Positions 43,735 to 51,926 of a stretch of DNA of 64,000 nucleotides are shown here, piece by piece. Every line of letters begins with the position of its first letter. The first letter of the stretch is position 1. The DNA comes from Roseburia_C amylophila (lineage in GTDB: Bacteria > Bacillota > Clostridia > Lachnospirales > Lachnospiraceae). The notes beneath the pieces are model-generated. The model was not told the origin of the DNA. It saw only the letters and a list, made by a program, of their open reading frames with translations, and searched no databases. Position numbers and translations under genes: made by a program. The stretch spans positions 16,361 to 80,360 of the forward strand of contig NZ_JAOQKI010000013.1 of assembly GCF_025567465.1 (NCBI RefSeq), in the 5' to 3' direction.

Positions 43735-44565
43735 ATGACTTATAGAGAGGCAGTGGAATTTGGTACAAAGTGTCTTACAGATGCAGGAGTGCCAGATGCC
43801 GCACTGGATGCATGGTATCTTTTACAGATGGTATGCAAGATTGAGCGCAGTTACTACTACGTTCACGGGGAAGAAGATATTACACAGGATGCTCAGAAGG
43901 AATATGAGATTGCAGTGCAGAAACGTGCGGAGCATATTCCGTTACAGTATATTATTGGAGAACAGGAATTTATGGGGCTTCGATTCAAAGTAAATTCCAA
44001 TGTTCTGATACCGCGGCAGGATACCGAGACTTTAGTGGAGCAGGTATTGAAGATTGTAAAGCCGGGGATGAAAGTATTAGACCTTTGTACAGGGTCTGGT
44101 TGTGTATTGATTAGTGTGTTGAAAAATGCACCGGAACTTACCGGTATGGGAAGCGACATTTCCAAAACAGCTTTATTAGTAGCGAAGGAAAACGCAAAGC
44201 TGCATGAAGTGGATGCCGAGTGGGTACGGAGTGATTTATTTGATAATATAACAGAGACCTTTGATGTCATTATGGCAAATCTACCATATATCCCGACAGG
44301 AGAGATTCTGTCACTGATGCCGGAGGTGCGGGATTTTGAGCCGGAAAACGCATTAGATGGCGGAGCGGATGGCCTTGATTTTTACCGGAAGATTGCCGGA
44401 CAGGTAAAGGATTATTTGAATCCTGGCGGATATGTTTACATGGAAATCGGATATGACCAGGGAGAAGCAGTCTCTGAGCTGATGCGTAATGCTGGATTTA
44501 CAGAAGTTGAAGTAATCAAAGACCTTGCGCGGAATGACCGTGTGGTAAAAGGGAAAGGAAATTAA
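43735..44565 (+). CDS. prmC: Release factor glutamine N5-methyltransferase
   Basis: 276 residues. N-terminal helical substrate domain, then an AdoMet-binding domain with VLDLCTGSGCVLISV and the substrate motif MANLPYIPTG. Methylates the glutamine of the GGQ motif in RF1/RF2, encoded next door. Oddity: the normally invariant NPPY is NLPY here. One nt separates it from prfA. Confidence 0.93.
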   Translation: MTYREAVEFGTKCLTDAGVPDAALDAWYLLQMVCKIERSYYYVHGEEDITQDAQKEYEIAVQKRAEHIPLQYIIGEQEFMGLRFKVNSNVLIPRQDTETLVEQVLKIVKPGMKVLDLCTGSGCVLISVLKNAPELTGMGSDISKTALLVAKENAKLHEVDAEWVRSDLFDNITETFDVIMANLPYIPTGEILSLMPEVRDFEPENALDGGADGLDFYRKIAGQVKDYLNPGGYVYMEIGYDQGEAVSELMRNAGFTEVEVIKDLARNDRVVKGKGN

Positions 44566-44566
44566 A

Positions 44567-45637
44567 ATGTTTGATCGTTTAGAGGATTTATTGATTCGTT
44601 ATGAAGAGTTGATGAGTGAGTTAAGTGAACCGGATGTGGCAAATAATCCGGAACGTTTTCGTAAGCTGATGAAGGAGCAGAGCGATTTAACTCCTATCGT
44701 GGAAGCTTATAAAGAATATAAACAGTGTAAGCAGAATATTGAAGATTCTCTTGCTATGCTGGACGAAGAAACAGATGAAGAAATGAAGGAGCTTGCAAAG
44801 GAAGAGTTAAATGATTCCAAAGCAAGAGTAGAAGAATTAGAGCAGAAACTAAAAATTCTTCTTCTTCCAAAAGACCCGAATGATGACAAGAACGTTATTG
44901 TGGAAATCCGTGCCGGTGCCGGCGGAGATGAAGCTGCTTTATTTGCAGCTGAGATTTATCGTATGTATGTCCATTACGCTGAAAGCAGACGCTGGAAAGT
45001 AGAGACAATGGAGTGCGAAGAAATCGGAATTGGTGGAATGAAGAGTGTTACTTTCATGATTACCGGACAGGGTGCTTACTCTGTTATGAAATATGAATCC
45101 GGTGTACATCGTGTACAACGTGTGCCTGAGACAGAGTCCGGTGGACGTATCCATACGTCTACCATTACAGTAGCAGTAATGCCGGAGGCAGAAGAAGTTG
45201 ATGTCCAGATTGATGAAAAGGATATCCGAATCGACGTTATGCGTGCATCCGGAAACGGTGGACAGTGTGTCAATACTACAGACTCTGCAGTTCGTCTGAC
45301 TCATTATCCAACCGGAATTGTAATCTACAGCCAGACAGAAAAATCACAGCTTCAGAATAAAGAGAAAGCATTTGCACTTTTACGTGCCAAATTATACGAC
45401 ATAGAATGCCAGAAGGCGCATGATGCAGAAGCAGAAGCCAGAAGAAGCCAGATTGGTACCGGTGACCGTTCTGAGAAGATTCGTACTTACAACTTCCCAC
45501 AGGGACGTGTAACCGACCACAGAATCAATCTTACCCTTTATAAACTGGACAAGATTATGAATGGTGATATCCAGGAAATCTTAGATGCATTGATTGCAGC
45601 AGATCAGGCAGCAAAATTAGCGAAGATGAATGAGTAA
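44567..45637 (+). CDS. prfA: Peptide chain release factor 1
   Basis: 356 residues, full length. Codon recognition domain and the GGQ motif (ASGNGGQCVNTTDSAVRLTH) are visible. Releases peptides at UAA and UAG. The last 30 bases before the stop are repeated at 48056-48085, and the protein now ends KMNE; after the right repeat the frame would read KMNEN-stop, followed by a terminator. The gene's 3' end has therefore been replaced by an equivalent sequence on insertion of the element that follows. Confidence 0.96.
   Translation: MFDRLEDLLIRYEELMSELSEPDVANNPERFRKLMKEQSDLTPIVEAYKEYKQCKQNIEDSLAMLDEETDEEMKELAKEELNDSKARVEELEQKLKILLLPKDPNDDKNVIVEIRAGAGGDEAALFAAEIYRMYVHYAESRRWKVETMECEEIGIGGMKSVTFMITGQGAYSVMKYESGVHRVQRVPETESGGRIHTSTITVAVMPEAEEVDVQIDEKDIRIDVMRASGNGGQCVNTTDSAVRLTHYPTGIVIYSQTEKSQLQNKEKAFALLRAKLYDIECQKAHDAEAEARRSQIGTGDRSEKIRTYNFPQGRVTDHRINLTLYKLDKIMNGDIQEILDALIAADQAAKLAKMNE
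45605..45634 (+). repeat. Left attachment-like repeat (prfA end)
   Basis: 30 nt identical to 48056-48085; the identity extends three bases further left with one mismatch. It lies within the last codons of prfA. Confidence 0.8.
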
Positions 45638-45752
45638 GGCTGATTTGCTTGCTTTTACGAAGTTAGTTTTATATTAGTCATTGAAAGATAATCAAAAAAT
45701 ATATGAAAAAGACGGACTTTGACGTATGTCTCTGCCCGCCTTTTCTTATTTT

Positions 45753-45812
45753 GGGTTTCTTTGATGCACTGTACACCCCTATTTGGGTGGCTTTGATGTA
45801 TGTATAGACCCC
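45753..45812 (+). repeat. Two direct repeats near the element's left end
   Basis: 45753-45779 and 45785-45812 share GGGT..CTTTGATG..GTA..ACCCC with a 32-nt period. Each unit begins GGGT and ends ACCCC. They may be recombinase or replication-protein sites. Confidence 0.5.
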
Positions 45813-45847
45813 GTTCGTTACGGATAAAGAAAATCGAACAAAAGTTC

Positions 45848-45876
45848 TTGAAATAATCATGATGATGATATATAAT
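45848..45876 (+). promoter_or_regulatory. Promoter of the KilA-N gene
   Basis: TTGAAA (45848-45853), 17-bp spacer, TATAAT (45871-45876), shortly upstream of the KilA-N start codon. Confidence 0.72.
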
Positions 45877-45915
45877 AATTAGAAAAAACGTATGTTTGCA
45901 GACGGGGATAGGCGT

Positions 45916-46719
45916 ATGGGAAAAAGTGTGGAAGTGCAGGGAACAGAAATATCTATAATGACTCATGATGATAAAGATTTCATTTCCCTGACAGATATGT
46001 TAAAGGCCAAAGATGGGGATTTCTTTATTTCTGATTGGTTAAGAAATCGTAATACAGTGGAATTTTTGGGTATTTGGGAACAGATACACAATCCCAATTT
46101 TAATTATGGCGAATTCGCCATAATTAGAAGCAACGCTGGTTTGAATAGTTATAAGATTAGTGTAAAAGAGTGGACGGAAAAAACAAATGCTATAGGAATA
46201 TTTGCAAAAGCAGGAAGATATGGCGGTACATATGCATATAAAGACATAGCATTTGAATTTGGTATGTGGATAAGTCCAGAATTCAAAATTTACTTGATAA
46301 AAGAGTTTGAACGACTCAAAGAAAAAGAACAAGAGAAGTTAGGATGGAATGCAAAAAGAGAACTTGCAAAAGTAAACTATCGTATTCATACGGATGCGAT
46401 AAAAGAAAATCTTATTCCAAAAGAGTTGACAAGCCAACAGACATCCATTATCTATGCTTCAGAAGCTGATGTATTAAATGTTGCATTGTTTGGAATGACG
46501 GCAAAACAATGGAGAGAGAATAACCCTGATTTAAAAGGTAATATCAGGGATTATGCGTCTATCAATGAGCTGATTTGTTTATCAAATATGGAAAATATTA
46601 ATGCAGTGTTGATAGAGGATAAAGTGTCACAAAAAGAAAGATTAATAAAACTGAATAAGATAGCAATACATCAGATGATGATTCTAGAAGAGAAACAAGG
46701 ATACAAATATTTAAAATAG
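45916..46719 (+). CDS. KilA-N domain-containing protein
   Basis: 267 residues from the ATG at 45916 (GGGGAT upstream); an ATG at 45892 is also in frame. The N-terminal part matches the KilA-N DNA-binding domain of phage and large DNA virus proteins: FISLTDMLKAKDG, FFISDWLRNRNTVEFLGIWE, GRYGGTYAYKDIAFEFGMWISPEFKIYLIKEFERL. The C-terminal half is helical and lysine-rich. Such proteins act as phage antirepressors or regulators. Strongly AT-rich; carried by the inserted element. Confidence 0.85.
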   Translation: MGKSVEVQGTEISIMTHDDKDFISLTDMLKAKDGDFFISDWLRNRNTVEFLGIWEQIHNPNFNYGEFAIIRSNAGLNSYKISVKEWTEKTNAIGIFAKAGRYGGTYAYKDIAFEFGMWISPEFKIYLIKEFERLKEKEQEKLGWNAKRELAKVNYRIHTDAIKENLIPKELTSQQTSIIYASEADVLNVALFGMTAKQWRENNPDLKGNIRDYASINELICLSNMENINAVLIEDKVSQKERLIKLNKIAIHQMMILEEKQGYKYLK

Positions 46720-46734
46720 AAACGAGAGAAATAT

Positions 46735-47883
46735 ATGCGGAAACTTATTAGTGAGATATTAAATAGTGAAAATGTCATTGAAAAATGTTGCGAGTTAGAA
46801 ATTTTAAAAAGAAATTGGAAACTGTTATTATTTGATTCGGGCGTGGATAATTTGGTTTTATATGAATTTAACAAGAAATTTGGAAAATACGAAATATGTG
46901 GAATGGGCGATTATAACCATTGCTTCATTATAAATAGAGATATGTTAATAAAACAAGAAAATGTACCTCTTGCATTTTCAACTTGTGTCAATTTTGATTC
47001 AAATGTATCTAGTTATATTAGTAGTATGTTTTTTAAAAACAGACAAGATAATGATTTGGTGAATATGATTCAATATATTAGGAGTAAGAATTTCCAAACA
47101 ACATGTCAGCATTATGCATTTGAGGTTTCATTGAATTTGTATCCTGTTAAGGAAGATGCTATATATAATACTTTATATGCAGATAGTATGTTGGCCGAAA
47201 TGTCAGATGAACAGATTGAAAAAAGAGATTTTACACCATTTGTATTGCCTGAAGATGCATATCAAAAGATATATAAGGGATTACAGTATATAAAAAATGA
47301 TAAGGGAAAAGATTATGAACTATTTGATAGTATTTATGCGATGTTACTTAAAGCTTTTATTATAAAAAGTGGGGGGAAAAAGGAAAATAGGAAAAAGATA
47401 GAAGATTTTTTAGATTTTGTAATAAATAATGTTGGATGCTATTTAGAAAACGAAGTATATTTGATAGGAAAGTATCTGTGCAATAGTGGTGACACAGTTT
47501 TTTTCAGACACATGCAACAAAATAGGGATAAAGATAATTTTTTCAGAGATGTAAGAGGAATGGCATGGGACTTATGTCATTTAAGAAATGTATTAGAAGA
47601 GATGAAAGTAAGAAATACATCAGATGATATTACTTTTTTACATTGCTTTGCTTCATATGAAACTGGGTTAGTAGACATCTTGAAAAGTAATCGAATTAAG
47701 AGAATTTTATATTTAGATGGACAAGCATATTATAAGTATGAACATGATGTGTTTGAGATTGATGGATGTATGGAATTGAAAAAAACATATAAAGAATCAT
47801 TTGAAAAAAAAGTAAAAAATAGCATGATGAAAGAGCTGTGTTTTTCTTTGGAACAAGAGGCGGGACACTTTTTAAAGGGATAG
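46735..47883 (+). CDS. Hypothetical protein of the inserted element
   Basis: 382 residues, AT-rich, no signal peptide or clear membrane span. It has many Lys, Asn, Ile, Tyr and Phe residues and scattered cysteines. The C-terminal third (about 275-350) has SDDITFLHCFASYETGLVDILKSNRIKRILYLDGQAYYKYE, reminiscent of a PIN/toprim-like or restriction-type fold but not identifiable. I do not recognise the family. Gap to the KilA-N gene is 15 nt, so they are one operon and presumably one functional unit (regulator plus effector, or a defence/addiction pair; inference). Confidence 0.72.
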   Translation: MRKLISEILNSENVIEKCCELEILKRNWKLLLFDSGVDNLVLYEFNKKFGKYEICGMGDYNHCFIINRDMLIKQENVPLAFSTCVNFDSNVSSYISSMFFKNRQDNDLVNMIQYIRSKNFQTTCQHYAFEVSLNLYPVKEDAIYNTLYADSMLAEMSDEQIEKRDFTPFVLPEDAYQKIYKGLQYIKNDKGKDYELFDSIYAMLLKAFIIKSGGKKENRKKIEDFLDFVINNVGCYLENEVYLIGKYLCNSGDTVFFRHMQQNRDKDNFFRDVRGMAWDLCHLRNVLEEMKVRNTSDDITFLHCFASYETGLVDILKSNRIKRILYLDGQAYYKYEHDVFEIDGCMELKKTYKESFEKKVKNSMMKELCFSLEQEAGHFLKG

Positions 47884-47966
47884 GATAAATGTGTTAATTT
47901 AATTAATCCATTGTTAGATAAAGAACAAACGATTTTAGATTTTATTTGGTTCGTATTAGCTCTCAC

Positions 47967-48049
47967 AAAGAGGTACACGTTCCGAGCCTTCTTACTGTAT
48001 AGAGGTAATTGTTCCGAGCCTATAATCAAAGAGGCGTTCGTTCCGTGAG
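47967..48049 (+). repeat. Three imperfect direct repeats at the element's right end
   Basis: Units at 47967-47988, 47999-48020 and 48028-48049 share A-A-GAGGTA..GTTCCGAGCC (third unit diverged). Spacing is 32 and 29 nt. The last unit ends 6 nt before the right attachment repeat. Confidence 0.55.
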
Positions 48050-48055
48050 GGCGAC

Positions 48056-48085
48056 CAGGCAGCAAAATTAGCGAAGATGAATGAG
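48056..48085 (+). repeat. Right attachment-like repeat
   Basis: Perfect 30-nt copy of the prfA 3' end. In frame it continues to GAG AAT TAA, the probable original end of prfA, and then to the old terminator. Confidence 0.8.
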
Positions 48086-48109
48086 AATTAATATGAATTA
48101 GTAAGAATC

Positions 48110-48154
48110 AAGAAAAGCGGTCTTTTGATTAGGTCAAAGGATTGCTTTTTTCTT
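48110..48154 (+). terminator. Original prfA terminator, now displaced 2.45 kb
   Basis: AAGAAAAGC (48110-48118) pairs with GCTTTTTTCTT (48144-48154) around an inner TTTGAT/AAAGGA-type stem, with the T-run in the right arm. It follows the right attachment repeat. Confidence 0.72.
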
Positions 48155-48249
48155 GTAGGTATTAGGATACTTTGGAGAGTCAAGTATTAGAGTCTATAAG
48201 AAAAACAAGAATGGAAGAGTAAATAACAATAGTATTTATGATGATTAAA

Positions 48250-48286
48250 TTGGGAAAAAGGCATAATTATGGTATAATTAGACCAT
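48250..48286 (+). promoter_or_regulatory. Promoter with palindromic operator upstream of the antitoxin gene
   Basis: TTGGGA (48250-48255), 17-bp spacer, TATAAT (48273-48278). The palindrome ATGGTATAATTAGACCAT (48269-48286) covers the -10 box, as expected for autoregulation by a Phd-type antitoxin. Confidence 0.62.
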
Positions 48287-48304
48287 GAATAGGAGGTGTA
48301 CATT

Positions 48305-48553
48305 ATGCCACAAATAATTCCAATTAAAGATTTGAAGAATACATCAGAGATATCTGATATGTGTCATAAAGCAGAGGAACCAATTTATATTACGAAAAAT
48401 GGATATGGAGATATGGTAATTATGAGCATGGAGACTTATGAGTCAACCATGAGACAGATTGCCATGTACAGAGATATTGAAATATCTGAAAAGCAAATAG
48501 AGGCAGGACAGGTAAAGGATGCCAGAACTGCGCTTAGAGAAACATCAAGGTAA
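48305..48553 (+). CDS. Phd/YefM-family antitoxin, without adjacent toxin
   Basis: 82 residues from the ATG at 48305, with AGGAGG 8 nt upstream. N-terminal Phd/YefM fold: MPQIIPIKDLKNTSEISDMCHKAEEPIYITKNGYGDMVIMSMETYE. Such antitoxins bind DNA and neutralise RelE- or Doc-type toxins encoded just downstream. Here no toxin gene follows: the next sequence is a nuclease-gene remnant. It may be an orphan acting elsewhere, or a leftover. Confidence 0.85.
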   Translation: MPQIIPIKDLKNTSEISDMCHKAEEPIYITKNGYGDMVIMSMETYESTMRQIAMYRDIEISEKQIEAGQVKDARTALRETSR

Positions 48554-48560
48554 ATTGTAA

Positions 48561-48755
48561 TATGCTCAGGAATTAGAGTGGGAAAACAGAAAATACTCCA
48601 TTCTGCATGGGAATGAACAATTATTTGCGAGTAAATATAAATTGTATTTGCCAACAGAAGAGGAATTGAGAGAAGAGATAGAGACACAAAAAACTATTTT
48701 TTATTTACAACAGAAGGATGCAAAGGAAAAAACTGGAGAAGAACCAGATGCTTAA
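48561..48755 (+). pseudogene. C-terminal remnant of a YhcG/DUF1016-type nuclease gene
   Basis: The frame from 48561 reads 64 codons to TAA at 48753, with no start codon context and a stop immediately before it. The decoded part includes GNEQLFASKYKLYLPTEEEL, which resembles the C-terminus of DUF1016/YhcG PD-(D/E)XK nucleases. The rest of the gene is missing. Identification is from memory of the family's C-terminal pattern, so moderately sure. Confidence 0.5.
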
Positions 48756-48848
48756 ATGTATTAGATTTCTATTTCATTTATATTATGTAGGAATAGCGAA
48801 ATCCATTTCAGCTTCTTCTAAATGCAACGAATAGTTCCTATTAACTCC

Positions 48849-48877
48849 TTGCACTTCCCCTTCATCTACGGTATAAT
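48849..48877 (+). promoter_or_regulatory. Promoter of the lipoprotein gene
   Basis: TTGCAC (48849-48854), 17-bp spacer, TATAAT (48872-48877), about 80 nt upstream of the start codon. Confidence 0.78.
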
Positions 48878-48957
48878 AGTAAAGTCCGTGTGCGACCAAT
48901 CGCATGCGGGGATAAGAACGAATATATTGTGTTATGGATAGAGTGAAGGAGCAGGAA

Positions 48958-49833
48958 ATGAAGAAGAAAATATGGGCGGCAGCTTTGATTTGCATTGTCG
49001 TATTAGGAATGCTGGACGGATGCGGACCAAAGGAGAAAGATGCAGACAAGGAGGCAGCAGGAAATACAGAAACAGAAGCAGTGGAAGGGATACATGCCAC
49101 AGAGACGGAGACAGAGGCACAGGGAAATCTTAAGGAAGATACCTGGTATGTTTTATCCGGTATGTATCAGCACAAAATGGAAACCGAAGAGAATACCGCT
49201 GTGATAAAAAATGTCAATGTATACAATATGGCAGGAACCATGGATGGTGAGACCTTTGTGCAGGCATCTGATTTTACCAATCATTTAAATCAGGCGGAGT
49301 ATGAGATAAGCTGGAATCGTACTGAGGCAGACGAAGAAGGAAATACAGTTTATACGGTTACTTTATCTGCAAAGATTCCATGGAATGGCATACAGACGGA
49401 TGCAGAAGCTTATATCGAATATGAGGACATCAGCCTCGTGGATGCAACTACCGGAATGGTGCTGCCGCAGCATGTAGCTGCAACAGACAGTTCCATGGCT
49501 ATGATGGCAGAAGTGGCTTGTGCCGGCACAACATATCAGGTGGCAGCCACAGAAGATACAGAGACAACGTTTGGTGACTGGACGGTAGAGGATGGCAGTG
49601 AGTATCCGATGGTGACTTACTATGAAATAAAAGAGACTTATAAAGTAACAGCACCGGCAGAATATAAGGGACTGCTGTTCGTATTACAGACACAGCGTAC
49701 CGCAGAAGAATATGAAAATGGAATTGTAAAGGGTCTTGGAACAGATGAAGCACATACATTTGATGGCACAATCAATGATGGAAGTGTGGCAATTGAGTTA
49801 GACCTGGATTATGAGTATATCAATGCAGAATAG
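48958..49833 (+). CDS. Putative lipoprotein, function unknown
   Basis: 291 residues from the ATG at 48958 (AAGGAGCAGGAA upstream; an ATG at 48934 is in frame but without RBS). Signal peptide KKKIWAAALICIVVLGMLDGC with a lipobox-like LDGC, then an acidic Thr/Glu-rich linker and a beta-rich domain (Trp/Tyr/Thr rich) with no known enzymatic motif. Own promoter and a terminator at 49875. Secreted and membrane-anchored; binding role unknown. Confidence 0.85.
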   Translation: MKKKIWAAALICIVVLGMLDGCGPKEKDADKEAAGNTETEAVEGIHATETETEAQGNLKEDTWYVLSGMYQHKMETEENTAVIKNVNVYNMAGTMDGETFVQASDFTNHLNQAEYEISWNRTEADEEGNTVYTVTLSAKIPWNGIQTDAEAYIEYEDISLVDATTGMVLPQHVAATDSSMAMMAEVACAGTTYQVAATEDTETTFGDWTVEDGSEYPMVTYYEIKETYKVTAPAEYKGLLFVLQTQRTAEEYENGIVKGLGTDEAHTFDGTINDGSVAIELDLDYEYINAE

Positions 49834-49874
49834 AAACTGAGCAAAGTGGGCAAAGCTTACTTTGTATCAGCATG

Positions 49875-49906
49875 AAACAGAATCGTCGAAAGGTGGTTCT
49901 GTTTTT
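49875..49906 (+). terminator. Terminator of the lipoprotein gene
   Basis: AAACAGAA (49875-49882) pairs with TTCTGTTT and runs into T residues. Confidence 0.75.
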
Positions 49907-49927
49907 CCACGTCTAAAGGAGCATACA

Positions 49928-50470
49928 ATGGATTATAGCAGATTAGAAAAAGGAATTATGGATTTCATACAGGAAGAGCAGGTAAAACTTGGATACCGGA
50001 AAGAAAAAATCCGGTTATATTATCCTTTGAGTTCATTAAAGCATTTTCTGGGAGAAGAAGTGAGCGGAAAATCAACGGAAGAATTGGAAAAGGAATTTTA
50101 TGAAGCAGCAGGAATACGGCTTGGCAGAGTAGAAATCAGCAGAAACAAGGACCGCTTTTGTTTTGTAGTGCCGGAAGAAGGTGCAGAATATGTGCATGAA
50201 AAAAGAAGTGGAAATTCTTTTATTAAAAAGCTGGTGGCTCTGCTGCAGACACATCCTTGCACCATAGAGGACATTCATAAGCTGTTCTTAGAAACCGGCG
50301 AGAAGATACATTTTGAGAAAATTGAGACAGAGGATTTTGACTATCTCATCTATTTTGAAAGCGGAGAGGATTCCTATTATTATTGCTTTAAGGACGAAGG
50401 CTGCCATATCATCTATCATCGCTTTATGCCGGAGGATTATCAGGATTTGTTTTCTGAAAGTGTAGAGTAA
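49928..50470 (+). CDS. DUF3877 family protein
   Basis: 180 residues from the ATG at 49928, which has AAAGGAG upstream; an opening at 49862 lies in the preceding terminator. Mostly alpha/beta and soluble: KGIMDFIQEEQVKLGYRKEKIRLYYPLSSLKHFL, RFCFVVPEEGAEYVHE, EDSYYYCFKDEGCHIIYHRF. Matches DUF3877 of Lachnospiraceae; no function known. Confidence 0.83.
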   Translation: MDYSRLEKGIMDFIQEEQVKLGYRKEKIRLYYPLSSLKHFLGEEVSGKSTEELEKEFYEAAGIRLGRVEISRNKDRFCFVVPEEGAEYVHEKRSGNSFIKKLVALLQTHPCTIEDIHKLFLETGEKIHFEKIETEDFDYLIYFESGEDSYYYCFKDEGCHIIYHRFMPEDYQDLFSESVE

Positions 50471-50506
50471 GAACTATTTTATGATAAAAGAAAAGAGGAA
50501 GAGAAG

Positions 50507-51184
50507 TTGCAAAAGAAAATAAACAGAGGAATCGTATATGTGGCAGGATTACTGTTACTTGCCATGGGAATTATATTAAATACCAAGACGGGACTTGGCG
50601 TATCTCCGATTATTTCGGTGGCATACAGTGTATCGGTAATCAGTGGAATGAATTTTGGCAATATGACGCTGATTTTATATAGCATTTTTGTATTGATAGA
50701 AATGATATTACATACCATCCGGCGCAAAAAAGGAGAATATGTAAAACGCCTGTTTTTGGATATTCTGCAGATACCACTTAGTATTGTATTTACCCGGTTT
50801 ATGAACCTTTTTGCAAGATTCGTTCCTGAATATGCCAAAGACTGTGCAGGTACTTTCTGGGGCAGCGTTCCGGCACGTTTGATGCTTTTGATACTGGCAA
50901 TCATATTGACAGGTGTAGGAGCCGCAATGTCTTTAAATATGCGTATCATACCAAATCCGGGAGATGGAATTGTACAGGCAATTGCAGACTTTACCGGAAA
51001 GTCGGTAGGGTTTACCAAAAACTGCTTTGATGTGTGTAACGTTACGATAACCTGTATCGCTGGACTTATTATAAAGGGAGAAATTATCGGGATTGGAGCC
51101 GGTACACTATTGTCAGTACTTGGTGTGGGAAGAGTAATTGCAGTATACAATCATTTCTTTGGAAAATATCGTTACGAATCCTAA
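50507..51184 (+). CDS. YczE/YitT-like integral membrane protein
   Basis: 225 residues from the TTG at 50507 (AGAGGAAGAG upstream). About five hydrophobic spans; N-terminal GLLLLAMGIILNTKTGLGVSPIISVAYS and NPGDGIVQAIADFTGKSVGFTKN are typical of the YczE/DUF6198 membrane family. Proposed transporters or regulators, function not shown. Independent of its neighbours by spacing. Confidence 0.85.
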   Translation: MQKKINRGIVYVAGLLLLAMGIILNTKTGLGVSPIISVAYSVSVISGMNFGNMTLILYSIFVLIEMILHTIRRKKGEYVKRLFLDILQIPLSIVFTRFMNLFARFVPEYAKDCAGTFWGSVPARLMLLILAIILTGVGAAMSLNMRIIPNPGDGIVQAIADFTGKSVGFTKNCFDVCNVTITCIAGLIIKGEIIGIGAGTLLSVLGVGRVIAVYNHFFGKYRYES

Positions 51185-51289
51185 GCTTGTCCTAGCCATT
51201 CGAAGGGAAAAATGGTAAAATAGAACTAATGATGTAAGTTAAGAAAAGAAGAAAATTCACAGAAATAAAAGATAGTAAGAGGAAGAAGA

Positions 51290-51883
51290 ATGGCAGCAAA
51301 GTTTTATGCAGTCCGAAAAGGAAAGAAACCGGGTATTTATATGAGTTGGGATATATGTAAGCAGCAGACCGATGGTTTTCCGGGAGCAGAGTTTAAAAGC
51401 TTTCCAACAAGGGAAGCAGCAGAAGAATATATCGGTCAGAAGCAGCAGACAGTAGAAAAAGAGCCGGAAAATTATGCCTTTGTGGATGGTTCCTATAATA
51501 TTGCAACTAAGGTATATGGATATGGCGGCTTTCTGATGGCAGATGGGAAAAAAGAAGTACTGCAAGGCTCAGGCTCGGAAGAAGAAATGGCTTCCATGCG
51601 TAATGTGGCAGGAGAAGTATTAGGAAGTATGGCTGCCATTGAGAAGGCGGTGGAGCTTGGACTGGCAGAGCTTACGATATATTATGACTATATGGGCATT
51701 GAAATGTGGGCAACAGGAGCATGGAAACGGAATAAGAAAGGAACCATTGCTTATTATGACTATATTCAGAGCATAAAGGATAAAATTACGCTTCATTTTG
51801 TAAAAGTAAAAGGGCACTCAGGGGTAGAAGGAAATGAAGAAGCAGACCGGCTGGCAAAAGAGGCAGTCGGAATTGAAATATAG
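51290..51883 (+). CDS. Ribonuclease H with viroplasmin domain
   Basis: 197 residues. N-terminal RNA/DNA-hybrid binding (viroplasmin-like) domain FYAVRKGKKPGIYMSWDICKQQTDGFPGAEFKSF, linker, then an RNase H fold with AFVDGSYN, catalytic E in NVAGEVLGSMAAIEKA, YYDYMGIEMWATG and GHSGVEGNEEADRLAKEA. Degrades RNA in RNA-DNA hybrids. RBS AGAGGAAGA upstream. Confidence 0.94.
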   Translation: MAAKFYAVRKGKKPGIYMSWDICKQQTDGFPGAEFKSFPTREAAEEYIGQKQQTVEKEPENYAFVDGSYNIATKVYGYGGFLMADGKKEVLQGSGSEEEMASMRNVAGEVLGSMAAIEKAVELGLAELTIYYDYMGIEMWATGAWKRNKKGTIAYYDYIQSIKDKITLHFVKVKGHSGVEGNEEADRLAKEAVGIEI

Positions 51884-51926
51884 TATCTGCAGATGAGTGG
51901 ATACGGGGATAAAAAGGAGAAAAGAA

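Larger units (their letters stand above)
45605..48085 (+). mobile_element. Integrated element at the 3' end of prfA, no integrase visible
   Basis: A 2.45-kb AT-rich segment bounded by a 30-bp perfect direct repeat of the prfA 3' end. It carries a KilA-N protein and an unknown protein, both with base composition and codon use unlike their neighbours. Terminal repeats of about 28 nt lie at the left (45753-45812) and right (47967-48049). No recombinase gene is present, so it may be a deleted remnant or may be moved in trans. Confidence 0.75.

Noticed and set aside
48765..48800. Another TAGGAAT with a partial ATTCATA-like half-site
   Set aside because: The left half-site matches only 5 of 7, the region is AT-rich and decayed, and the following gene is not related to sulfur.
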